A DNA stretch of 26,345 nucleotides from Willaertia magna. Lineage: Eukaryota; Heterolobosea; Eutetramitea; Acrasida; Naegleriidae. Positions 10,071 through 19,225 of this stretch are shown here, piece after piece. The DNA is taken from NCBI GenBank assembly GCA_902984215.1, contig CADWAF010000733.1, positions 1-26,345 on the forward strand, in the 5' to 3' direction. The position numbers and the translations under genes were made by a program. A model generated the notes under the pieces. It made no database searches, had not been told where the DNA came from, and worked only from the letters and a program-made list of their open reading frames with translations. Positions within the stretch are counted from its first letter, which is position 1. Each line of letters starts with the position of its first letter.

Positions 10071-10760
10071 ATTAATATTATTTCTTGAAATTTCAATTTC
10101 TTCTTCTTCTTCTTCTGAGTCAGAAAGTTCAATTTCAATTTCTTCTTCTTCTTCATTGTAGTCAATTGCATGTTGAATTAATAGTGCTTGTTGCTTTTTA
10201 TTATTATTGTCAGCGTTCTCATTTAATTGTATAACAGGATAAACGCCTGATTTAATCATACGTTGGAAATCCTCCTTATAATTAAAGTATTCTTCATCAT
10301 CAATTACTACCTTCTCTAAAGAGGGAAACAAACCTCTAGATATTAATTCACATATGTATCTAACGTGATCAAGGTAATATTCATTAATGATTATATCTTT
10401 AACGAATTTTAATTTACAACCATGTTCTAGTAGTAAATTTTCTAAATTATCTGATACCACTCCTACAACCTTAGCATAATGACCATGTTCCATTAATTTT
10501 AATATATATCCACCAATTTCATAATAATATATTGCTGTTGTAATCCATAAACTAATGTACATGCCATTTTGTAATGCATTTTTAAAACAACTATTATTAA
10601 TATCTAATAAAGTTTTATAATAATATCTATTCAATTGACAAAGTTTCATGTAATCTTTAAATTCTGATAAATATGACACAATTCTTACTATTAAATTATA
10701 TATAAATTCTTCTTGTCCTGTAATTTTTCTTTTCTTTTTTGTTTGTTCTACTGGTAACAT
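9993..10760 (-). CDS. F-box-like protein with acidic and poly-Asn tail
   Basis: Intact 255-aa ORF from ATG 10760. It begins MLPVEQTKKKRK, a basic start resembling MYPVEKKRK of the broken gene at 12528-13334. Residues about 17-55 (FIYNLIVRIVSYLSEFKDYMKLCQLNRYYY, shown in part) resemble a degenerate F-box, with a hydrophobic LxxxIxSYL core and a following helix. The middle is helical with repeated LLEHG/LMEHG-type segments, ankyrin-like in feel. The C-terminus has two Glu-rich tracts and a poly-Asn run encoded by AAT. F-box proteins link substrates to SCF ubiquitin ligases through Skp1; that role is inferred. A+T-rich amoebae carry large F-box families, which agrees with several members here. 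Confidence 0.55.
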
Positions 10761-11050
10761 TAGGTTCTTAATAATATGATCTTTTTTTTTAATTTTAATT
10801 AATACAAAGAATTTACTGTATTCACAGTTTAATATGTTGATACAAATGAGACATAACCATATTTGTAATTTACCGCTTTTTGTAAAAGTGAAGAATTTAG
10901 TTTTACAATTTTAAAAATACCTTTTTCAATTTGTAAAAGGAATAATTTATTTTATGGTTTTACTTCTAAAAAGGAATATTTTTCTGTGTCATTAATATTA
11001 TTTAAACATTGGTTTTATTACAATTTCCTCTTTTTTTTTGTTAATAAAAA
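10761..11050. promoter_or_regulatory. Divergent promoter region
   Basis: 290 bp between the ATGs of the minus-strand F-box-like gene and the plus-strand Ser/Asn-repeat gene. It contains several TTGTAAAA/TTTACAA motifs (about 10864-10945) on both strands and a T-run next to each start. Promoter function is inferred from gene orientation only. Confidence 0.4.
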
Positions 11051-11146
11051 ATGTTACCGTTATCTGATTTTAATGCTAAACGTAAGAAGTTTAATAAAAG
11101 TGAAAATAGCAACAACAGCAACAACAACAACAACAACAACAACATC

Positions 11147-11198
<52 letters not shown>

Positions 11199-11800
11199 CC
11201 ATTGGTTTTAGTGATGTTAGTGCTAGTGGTGTTGGAAGTAGTAGTAATTCACAAAAAGAAAATGAAGTTGAAGAAATTACAAATCAGAGTTTACAAAATG
11301 AAGAAAGTAGAGTACCATTAACTATGGATCTTGTTAGAAAAATAATTTATCAACATTTAACAAAATTAAATAAAGGTGAGATAACTCCAAATTCTTTACC
11401 ACTCTATTCCAAACAGTTAGTTCGTTACAACAATAGAGTTAAACAGGAAGAATATAAAGCTTTTGAAAACCAATGTTTTAAACAATTTCATAAAATTATG
11501 AATCATATGTTTGGAAAAAATAATATTCAATTTTATAGGGAAATCCTTAGAAGTGACTTTTGTGATCCTTTTTTTAGTATCAAAATTTATGGCTATCGTT
11601 GTCAGTGTAGTAAAATTACAGATAAAGATATTACTATTACAAAGTTATATGAATTAGTTCTCTTATCACAAGAAGATATTGATAGAGGTCTTGTAAAACA
11701 GGCTGTTGATTTTTTATTAATTTTACAACACTTATTACATAAACATTTTTTGGATATTCTTAAATTTATTGAATCACAAGATTTAGAAGAAAAGAAATGA
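11051..11800 (+). CDS. Unknown protein with poly-Asn and poly-Ser N-terminus
   Basis: Intact 249-aa ORF. The start is MLPLSDFNAKRKKF, again a short MLP plus basic beginning like its divergent neighbour. An AAC-encoded Asn tract lies at about residues 19-31, and an almost pure AGT microsatellite at 11148-11198 encodes about 17 Ser (33-49). The C-terminal 150 residues (from VPLTMDLVRKIIYQ) look globular and helical with conserved-looking aromatic and Cys residues (CQCSK); the family is not recognised. It ends in TGA, unlike most genes here; the frame stays open nine more codons to TAA at 11825. The repeat tract is likely to vary in length between strains. Confidence 0.6.
11148..11198 (+). repeat. 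AGT trinucleotide microsatellite (poly-Ser)
   Basis: An uninterrupted AGT run inside the 11051-11800 coding region, preceded by an AAC run (11111-11142) encoding Asn. Confidence 0.9.
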
Positions 11801-12527
11801 TTATTAGTGAAATTAAATTTATTGTAATTGAACATAATTAAAAATTGTTTTTAAATGTAAAAATCTCACACGTTATATTTTTATTAAATAAATTTTTATT
11901 TAAAAATTCTCACAAGTTATATTTTTTCTATAAAAATCTCAAATTTTGGACATTGTAAATTCAATTAGCTAAATTATTGGGTTTTTTTATTCTAGTTCTT
12001 TATCTTTTTTAATGTGTTTGTTTAATTAAAAAATAAATTTTTGTAAAAAATATATTCTTCCATAATTTGTAAAATATTTTTTGACAGTTACTTTTAATAC
12101 TCCTCTGTGTCACCATAACTGTTAGTTTTAAAAATACATATTGTTGAGTTTAAAAATACATCTCCATCAACTTGTTCTTTGTGAAGAAATTTATATATTT
12201 TATCAGAATTGTTTTTTTAAACGTGTTAAAAATTTTATATTTACAATTTCTAATAAAATCGAGTACGCTTATTTACAATTCTTTACCTTTAAAGAATATT
12301 AACTATTAAAAATTTAAATAAACTTTGGCCCAGTAGTAAAGGTTTGGACTATATATACATAGTTCTAGATTCAAATCTGGCCCATAATAAATTATTCAAC
12401 TAAATAAAAGTAATAATTTATGCCTCTTTCTTTATTTTTTGTAAACTAACTGGACACCGTTTGTTAATGATATATAAAGTATAATATTTACAATTACAAA
12501 ATATAAAATTCACAATTTATTCAATAT
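11801..12527. other. Intergenic, A/T-rich, with repeats and tRNA-like element
   Basis: About 730 bp between convergent genes. It contains inverse copies of the 8604-8688 repeat (11867-11941), many TTTACAAT/ATTGTAAA motifs (11954, 12039, 12067, 12240, 12275, 12487, 12528) and the tRNA-like copy 2. No coding frame is supported. Confidence 0.5.
12326..12384 (+). other. tRNA-like / Pol III-box-like element, copy 2
   Basis: The 59-nt element aligns end to end with 9735-9793. The A-box-like TGGCCCAGTAG fits TRGCNNAGYNG, and AGATTCAAATCT resembles the B-box. The ends TGGCCCAG and CTGGCCCA pair in seven of eight positions like an acceptor stem, and GGACTAT/ATAGTTC forms a 7-bp hairpin with a 6-nt loop. 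It lacks the length of a true tRNA. Confidence 0.5.
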
Positions 12528-13334
12528 TTACAATTCCTTTAAGTAATAGTCTAAATCATCCAAATCACCTTCGTAATTTACAATTTCCAATGATTGATTA
12601 TCATAATACTTAAATACATTAGCTCTTCTTAGTAATTCTTCTTCTTAGCTAAGATTCTTTTTTTTATACTTTTAGTCGTAATCAATAATAGAATTACTTA
12701 GAAGAATAATTCCTAAAGTAACAGGATCAGTAATAGTATTTAAATTTTCACATAATTTCTTTTCATCCTTCATTAATAATTTATAATAACTCTTTTCATC
12801 TGGTAAAACAATCGCCTTTAAATAAAGAAACTCTCCTCTCTTAATTGTATCGATTAAAGAATCTTGATGGTCGAATCTTACTGTTATTGGTTGAACTACC
12901 AAGTATTTTACAAATATCAACCATTGTTTAAATTCAGATAACATGTTATAATAGCCTGAACTAATTATTCAACAAATAGAATATCTTCCATTTTCTACAA
13001 TTTCTAATCTAAAGCGTTCATAATCTGTCACAAACTACTTTAGGTAACATAATTTTGTAAAAGACTTTAAAATCCATGAATTCTTATTAACAAGAGCATT
13101 TCTCATGTGTTTGTTTATCATGGAGAAATTATTTAAGTCATCAAAGTTGTTTATAAAACTATTGATTAGTTCTAATAAATCAGTTAGAAAAATTGTAATT
13201 GTTCTATTCTTTTGTTCTTTCTTTTGTTTATTAACTTCTTGTTCTTCCTTATCTTTATTAACTTCTTGTTCTTCCTTATCCTTATTAACTTGAGGTGTTT
13301 GAGTTAATTTTCTTTTCTTTTCAACTGGATACAT
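12528..13334 (-). pseudogene. F-box-like paralogue of 9993-10760, four in-frame stops
   Basis: A single frame of 268 codons runs from ATG 13334 to TAA 12528-12530, close to the 255 aa of the intact paralogue. It starts MYPVEKKRK and has a Lys/Glu repeat (VNKDKEEQE twice). An F-box-like segment follows (FLTDLLELINSFINNFDDL, ending near 13100), then helical sequence to YYLKEL. In-frame stops are TAG 13035-13037, TGA 12969-12971, TAA 12672-12674 and TAA 12645-12647, with no frameshift. When the F-box regions are aligned, the TAG falls opposite a Trp of the intact protein. The many lesions argue for a pseudogene. Confidence 0.6.
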
Positions 13335-13811
13335 TTTTCTTTTAAGCTTTTAACCGTTTGCTAATTTGATTAAATTTTTTTTTTTGAAATTACGTGACAC
13401 TGTGGTGCTCAAATTGAACAACAATGATACAAATACAACATAATTTGCACTTTAAATTACTTGATTTACTTTTAAAAAGTAATAAATAGTAATATTACTA
13501 TTAAAATAAAGTGCCTATTTATTATTATCGAGTTGTTTTATTTCTTGTAGTTACTTGGTATATTACTCTTTTTGATTGTTATAATTAGCCATACAAAGTC
13601 CTAGATTCAAATCCATTTCACAATCAATAATTCAATTTTAAAAAATTAGGAATGTAATAGTTTACAAAAATTAATTTATTAAATATTACACAAAAATATT
13701 AATTCAATTAATTTTAACAAGATTTACAATAAATTAATAATTTAATTATACAATGTAGAAATTTCCATTCAAAAAACATGTACATTTATTAAGTAAGTAA
13801 ATTTAATTAAA
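13335..13811. other. Intergenic spacer
   Basis: About 475 bp, A/T-rich, containing only a partial third copy of the tRNA-like element near 13579-13620. No other structure is supported. Confidence 0.45.
13579..13620 (+). other. tRNA-like element, partial copy 3
   Basis: Only the 3' half is conserved: ATACAAAG-TCCTAGATTCAAATCC matches copy 2 over the B-box-like region (GATTCAAATCC). The A-box half is lost. Confidence 0.35.
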
Positions 13812-14327
13812 TTAAAAAGAGTTTTTCTTTGGTCTACCTCTTTTTCTTTTAAATTTGGAATTTTCTTTAACAAATTTGTCCTCAATTTCTTTTTTAATAT
13901 CCAACGGTGTAGTATTAATAATTATTAAAGAGTTATTACAATAAACATCATTATGTTATACGCTTTTTCTTCTTTTCTTTTGTATCCAATTTGTTGTTCT
14001 ATCTAACGGTTCTTTCTCTTTCAATTCATTTATCAATAGTGTTGTATTACAATGGTTATTTTTGATGTTTACAATGCTTTGATTATAATAATTATTATAT
14101 TCTTTTGTAGCAGTATTACTAGTAGTTGTTGTTGTAGTTGTGGTATTTGTTGTAGTAGTAGTAGTACTATTTATTGATTTAATTGTCCAACAATTGGGTT
14201 TGATTTTAGCAAATTCATTCATTTCCTTCTTATACTTCAACAACAATTGAATCAAATCAATTGTTGTGTGGTGTTGTTTATGAGGATTATTATTATTGTA
14301 TGTAATGATTGAATTATTAACTATCAT
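13812..14327 (-). CDS. AT-hook protein, Thr-rich, one in-frame TAA
   Basis: The frame runs from ATG 14327 to TAA 13812-13814 (171 codons). TAA at 13956-13958 stands after the basic stretch KKRRKSV. The continuation in the same frame ends in KRKRGRPKKN, a textbook AT-hook (RGRP core) that binds the minor groove of A/T-rich DNA. Upstream is a Thr tract encoded by ACT/ACA (about residues 55-70) in Asn-rich sequence. Loss of the AT-hook would follow if the TAA is obeyed. The role is likely architectural or regulatory in chromatin, inferred from the motif only. Its neighbours include Tet/JBP-like and SET-like genes. Confidence 0.55.
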
Positions 14328-14549
14328 TGTTAAAATTTTTTTATTGGTAATTATTTTATTTATTGAAATTACAAAAAAGGATTTGATCTAAGTCTAATAC
14401 TATTAAAAATATAATATAAATATTCAAAAGTTCAAAAAAAAAATATTAATATAAAGAAGTAAATAATACTAATCAATCATTAAAGAAATATCAGGTATTA
14501 TACATAGTAACATTGAAATTTACTTTAAATCATTGTAAAAAAACATAAT

Positions 14550-15611
14550 TTATTGTAATTTAACTTTTTTACAATTACTACTTTCTACTATTGATTTCTT
14601 CTTACTAGCTTTAACTTTCTTTTCATTGCCTTTTTTCTTCTTTCTCTTCTTATTACCCTCCTCCTCCTCCTCTTTTTTGTCTTTGTTATCTTGTTTTTCA
14701 TCTATTTGTTCCTTCTTCTTTTTTTTTGTGTTCATCCTCTTTTCCTTAATCCTGGTAGGAAATACTAGTGGACAACTTTGTTTAATATATTCTGTTTTCG
14801 TTTCACCACGTTTAAGATTGTAATATGGTCTATTGTTGGAATAATCTAAAGTTCGATACATGAAAAATACCATACTATAATAATTGCCTTTAAATGCTGT
14901 AATGCCATGTTGTAAAATATTACCTTTGAAAAAAACAACATCGCCAAGGCTAAAATTTAATTCAAACCCTAAATCTGGAAATCTCAAATGTACACCCTTA
15001 AAATCTCCACAACAGTATAACATACTTAAATTACTGTCCTCAGAGTCATAATAGAGATCTGCAGCTCTTGTACCAGCCATGCATCTGTTAATAGCCATGG
15101 TTAAAAACACAGTGAAGCTCTTGTTAATTCCTAACTGTTTCCTAACGTTTTCTAAATGAATACCCAACAGTGGCAACCACATGTGCAATAGTTTTTCATC
15201 TCTCTCATATAAATCGGTTTTATTACAAAGCTTTTCTTCAATGATTGGATTATTTCCTTGCTGTCCCTCTGTAATGTTATACAACAAACTGACATACTTA
15301 CCCCAGACGCCAAAATGAACGGCGTCCAGCTTGTCAGTGTACTAATTGTCTAAAATCTTGAAAACCTTATTCATTGTTCTAACTGGAATTGCATTTTTAA
15401 AGAAGATAACGTAGGGGTTGTCCTCCTCTACATTGTAAACCATTGTGTTTTGCTTATACACCTTCAATTCTTGTTCTGGATTCTTCTTAACGTTCTCTCT
15501 TAGAGTTTTGTAATTTTGAATAAAAACATGGTCAAAGTACATTAAATCTTTGTTAAAATTTGGATGATTAATAATTGCATTCTTAACTTTTGAGTATTTT
15601 GGTAATGACAT
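14550..15611 (-). CDS. Tet/JBP-like 2-oxoglutarate/Fe(II) oxygenase homologue, one in-frame TAG
   Basis: ATG 15611 follows a T-run (A on this strand). The frame continues through TAG 15342-15344 (codon 90) to TAA 14550, 353 aa in all. Core motifs are GDFKGVHLRFPDLG (202-215), GDVVFFKGNILQHG (223-236) and YYSMVFF (244-250). This fits the G-f-GG-L-P-LG, pGD-v-f-g--lHG, R-S-v-f pattern of Tet/JBP-type dioxygenases, which oxidise methyl groups of bases. The upstream iron-binding HxD is not found; the aligned position reads AAD (near 183-185), and the RxS arginine is Tyr. Activity is therefore doubtful. The C-terminal 60 residues are Lys/Glu-rich with basic clusters. Family assignment is inference from motif order; another double-stranded beta-helix oxygenase is possible. 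Confidence 0.5.
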
Positions 15612-15626
15612 TTTTTTATTAAACAA

Positions 15627-15789
15627 ACATACCTAGTATGAGATAACAAATAAATATTAAAGCGGATCCAATATCAATTAGATATTATTCTATTGTAAAC
15701 TTTTAATGCGCGCGCACGTTCAATAAATTTATTTACCCATTATTCTTCGACGTCATTATTAGTGAGAAAAATCAACAATACAAAAAAAA
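15627..15789. promoter_or_regulatory. Divergent intergenic region with GC-rich patch
   Basis: About 160 bp between the Tet/JBP-like gene (minus) and the ORF at 15790 (plus). It contains an unusually G+C-rich alternating purine-pyrimidine patch, gcgcgcgcacgtt (15708-15720), and GGATCC. Promoter role is inferred from orientation. Confidence 0.3.
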
Positions 15790-16167
15790 ATGTTAGGAAC
15801 ATCAGAGGAAATGCAATCGTTTGTTGACTGTTTGAGTTTAATCCTATTAACAAAGTAAACAGCAAAGATTCACTCTGGATCCCATGTGTGGGTGAAAGGT
15901 TGTGAAATGCTATGTTTGAACAACGTTTTTTATCAAATTATGTTTGTTGATGATCCATCACTTTGATTATTACCAATTAGTTATCTAGTCATTGCTTTTT
16001 GTACCTATAACATCGTGTTGCCTGTAACATGAGCTCGAGCTCCTGTTGTTTATACTGTTTGTCAATCCGTTTCATTATCATCATTACTATTAATTAATAC
16101 GAAGGTTGTTGTATTCCTCCCATGTAATTAATTAATCCTACTCATCAATGTGGATGTTAGCTTTTAA
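15790..16167 (+). pseudogene. Decayed ORF of unknown family, four in-frame stops
   Basis: ATG 15790 follows an A9 run. The frame reads MLGTSEEMQSFVDCLSLILL and continues with balanced composition (HVWVKGCEMLCLNNVFYQIM) to TAA 16165-16167. Stops interrupt it at 15856 (TAA), 15964 (TGA), 16030 (TGA) and 16129 (TAA), with no frameshift. Base composition is less A+T-rich than the neighbouring genes. The family is not recognised, and coding origin is only suggested by the start context and amino-acid composition. Confidence 0.3.
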
Positions 16168-17147
16168 TTATTAATCAATTTAAATGTTTATATTTAAATA
16201 ATAAATATGTTTTTAATGGCTTGTTCTGTTCTTGTTAGTGATGATCATCACTTTTAATCGGATGTTGTTTTATTCCTCTTCTCTGCAATACAACAACAGA
16301 TCCCACCAATAACGACGACAGATCTCAACTAACAACAATTTGAAATATAAAGTATTTTGAAATGCAGGAACCTTGCAAACATCACTATGATACATAGTAA
16401 TAAGTAGCATTAGTACTATTTCAAATACTTTAAATTCCAACAACAAATCCCAACTAACAACAACTTGAGATAAAAAGTATTTTGAAATGCAGGAACCTTG
16501 CAAACATCACTATGATACATAGTGATTAGTAGCATTAGTACCATTTCAAATACTTTACATTAATACAAACCTTACTATGTAATATACAGTAACAAGTAGT
16601 ATCAAACATAGCAAACATCATTATGACATCATAGTAATAAGTAGCTGAAGAAAAAAATAAGAATAGTGACAAGAATCTGCAACTAATTATAGAATTTTAA
16701 TCTTTATTTAAAACTTTTTGCATAAAAAATATGAATGTAGTTACTTTTACAAATTTTACAATCTTAGCTCCCTTTTTTTTTAATAAAGTTAGCAGTTCAC
16801 TTTGTAATCTAATACAATAGATTAATTTGTAAACGTTTTTAAAAAAATAAATTTATTAAAATTATTACAATCTTTATAAAAGTTCACTTTTTATCATTAA
16901 TTTTTTCATTCCTATACCACCTTTGATTTTTTTAGATATTATTTTTTTCTTAATGTTTATGGAATTTACTTTTCTATTTACTTTACAACAGTTGAGCTAT
17001 TGTTATTTATAATAATTCATTCTATCACTGATTTATCATACATGAGATTTTTTGTTGGTCAAAAATTATACTTTTTATAATGATTTAATCAAAACTAATA
17101 ATTTATTTATCTTATATTCATATCAATATAATTGTAAAAAAATAATA
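16168..17147. other. Long non-coding region with fold-back tandem repeats
   Basis: About 980 bp. The first 400 bp contain the 125-bp tandem fold-back repeats and a degenerate third unit (to about 16650). The rest (16680-17147) is ordinary A/T-rich sequence in which nothing is recognised. A minus-strand ORF (16270-16503) is produced by the repeats and is not supported as a gene. Confidence 0.5.
16324..16573. repeat. Two tandem 125-bp units, each a nested hairpin
   Basis: Unit 1 arms aaagtattttgaaatg (16349-16364) and atttcaaatacttt (16418-16431) are inverted repeats; unit 2 has the same arms at 16474-16489 and 16543-16556. Inside each loop a smaller palindrome, actatg-ata-catagt, occurs. A third, degenerate unit with actatg/catagt-like pieces and taataagtagc follows to about 16645. 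Flanks contain caac(t)aacaac. It could form a cruciform or hairpin RNA, and the source could be a fold-back or MITE-like element. Confidence 0.75.
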
Positions 17148-18854
17148 TTAAACTTGTTTTTCAAGGTTTTTTGCTTTCTTTTTAATAGTGTCCCTTACTC
17201 CTTTAACAAATTCTTTATGTTTTATATTCTATTCCCTCAAAGAAGATTCAATAGCTTTAATCTGACCCAATTTAAGATTATGAACATTAAGGTTTGAAAA
17301 AAACAATCCAAGAAATTTAAAACAATATTCTTCTAATGTTAATTTTTTGTTTGCATTTCCACCCTTAAATCTTGGCTTGTTCTTTAATAATTTAATAAAT
17401 GATTTTTTATCTTCTTGGTAAAACTTTGTTTGATAATTGTAAAGTAATATGTAAGATAAAAAGACAAGTATTTTTCCAGCGTTTTTTAATTGAATAATGT
17501 CATTTAATTTGTGTACATTATCTACTTTTTGGCTTTCTAAAACTTGTAATACATTATCTTTCTCTTCTTCACTGGGATCATCTTTTATTAAATAAATTGA
17601 TTGATTCCCTCCAATATCTCCTTTACTACTATTGTCAGCGGCGTTGCTAGTACTACTACTACCAATTTTATTACTGTCAGCAACAATATTATTATCCAAA
17701 TCATGAATTGGAATTTTAATATGTTTATTACTCTTTTTGTATTCGTTAAATGCAGTGGTAATTGTTTTAATAAGGGGGAAGAATGGTTTTTCAAAGGTTA
17801 AACAAAAGTCATATAGGTAATATAATAATTCAATAATGCTGTCAATATATTTTTGTTGATTTACCTCATTCTTTTCACAATACTTTGTTACAATATTAAT
17901 TAATAATGTTTCTTGGCTCATTGAAATGTTTTCTTTCAAGAATTCTTCAGATAAGGTGCAAGAAAATGAATTTTTTAATAATTTATTATGTTCCTCCTTT
18001 TTATTCTTATTCTCTAATTCTTTTAATATATTTTTTGCCACACTATCGTAAATATTACTATTTTCTTCTTCCTCTTCCATAATATCCATTTGTTCCTTAT
18101 TATTGTTTGACTTTTTGCCTACCAATAATAATTGTTTGCTACTACTGTTTAATATTAAATCTGATGAAGTTGACTGATCAGAAAAATAAATATTACCCTT
18201 CTCTGGTTTATTTAATGCTTTAAATGTTTCTTCTTGTTCTTGTTCTTCTTCTTTTTCTTTTTCTTCTTCTTCTTCTTCTTCTTGCATGGCATCAGAAATA
18301 TCATCTTTTTCTTTCTCTACATACTCTTCATCCTCTTCATCTAATGTAATTTTAGGAAAGTTACTAAATTTTAACAAAGATTCACCAAGTATTGGAGAAG
18401 AAGAAGGACTTTTATTGTTATCACCAGGGTAGTCATTTTGAGGAATAATTAATGAGCAAGATAATTTTTTTTTGTGAATAATGTAAAAATTTTGTTTCTC
18501 CAAGCAATTAATATATTCCTTAGTATTTTCATATGCCTTTTGGTCACTATATAAAGGTTTTTTTTTATTATTTTCTTCTTCTCCAAAAAGTGGATTACAA
18601 TAAAAGTCGTTAAACGTTAGATTGTTATCATTTTGATATTGTTCTGTTTATTGTAATAATTTTTCATTATCATTATCACCAACCTCATTTCTTATTAATA
18701 CTTCCTTTATTTCTTGTCCCTTAATAATGATTTCTCCACTACCACTATCACTTTTACTATTACTATTACTATTGGAATTAGTGCGATTGAGACTTTTAGA
18801 AGTAAACATTATAAATGACATTTGAGGGTCGTTATTTAAATTAGTTGACGACAT
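17148..18854 (-). CDS. Large acidic Ser/Glu-rich protein of unknown family, two in-frame stops
   Basis: The frame runs from ATG 18854 to TAA 17148-17150, 568 codons, through TAA 18648-18650 (codon 69) and TAG 17229-17231 (codon 542). The N-terminus has a Ser/Asn alternation (SNSNSNSKSDSGSG). The middle has long Glu tracts (EEEEEEEKEKEEE; MEEEEEN). From about residue 300 the sequence looks globular and helical. The last 27 codons after the TAG are amphipathic Lys/Glu sequence, clearly coding in character. No enzyme motif is seen. It could be a nuclear scaffold or chaperone-like acidic protein, but that is only inferred from composition. Confidence 0.55.
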
Positions 18855-19225
18855 GATGATTATTTTTATTAATATTTTTATTAATTAAATTTATATTAAT
18901 GAAATAAAGCTAGAAAAACAGACCTTATTTTATAAACAAACAATTAAGGTAAAAATTTTTAATTGTTTAAAAAATAATTATAGTAATGACATTGTAAATA
19001 ATTGAACTTATTATTATTTATAAAAAGATAAGTAATAATAATTTTTAAAACATACCATTTTTATTTAATTGTTGTATTGAACTTCTCACTTTAAATTATC
19101 TCACAATATTTACATATTTGATAGGTCATTACAACAAGTAAGGTAGTAAAGGACACACACACATATACAAACATTACTCATACATTAAGGCACACAATCT
19201 ATTTAAATAAAATATAAAATAAATA
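18855..19225. other. Intergenic spacer
   Basis: About 370 bp of A/T-rich DNA upstream of the acidic-protein gene and downstream of the F-box/LRR gene. It contains a short CA-type stretch (acacacacatatac at 19153-19166). Nothing else is recognised. Confidence 0.45.

Noticed and set aside
9923..10171. Minus-strand ORF with Lys/Ile runs
   Set aside because: It is produced by the Glu/Asn repeat tract of the F-box-like gene in another frame.
10986..11321. Plus-strand ORF with poly-Thr and poly-Val
   Set aside because: It is the shifted reading of the AAC/AGT microsatellites in the 11051-11800 gene.
9735..12384. Functional (suppressor) tRNA genes
   Set aside because: The elements are 59 nt, have no proper anticodon arm with a 7-nt loop, and no Pol III T-run after them.
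14626..14823. Plus-strand ORF rich in Phe, Leu and Ser
   Set aside because: It is the antisense of the Lys/Glu-rich tail of the Tet/JBP-like gene.
15319..15365. A tiny 24-nt intron ending at the TAG of the Tet/JBP-like gene
   Set aside because: The donor GTTTTC is poor and the segment lacks a branch-like stretch; it cannot be told from coding sequence.
16270..16503. Minus-strand ORF of 77 codons
   Set aside because: It is generated by the tandem fold-back repeats and has duplicated internal sequence for that reason.
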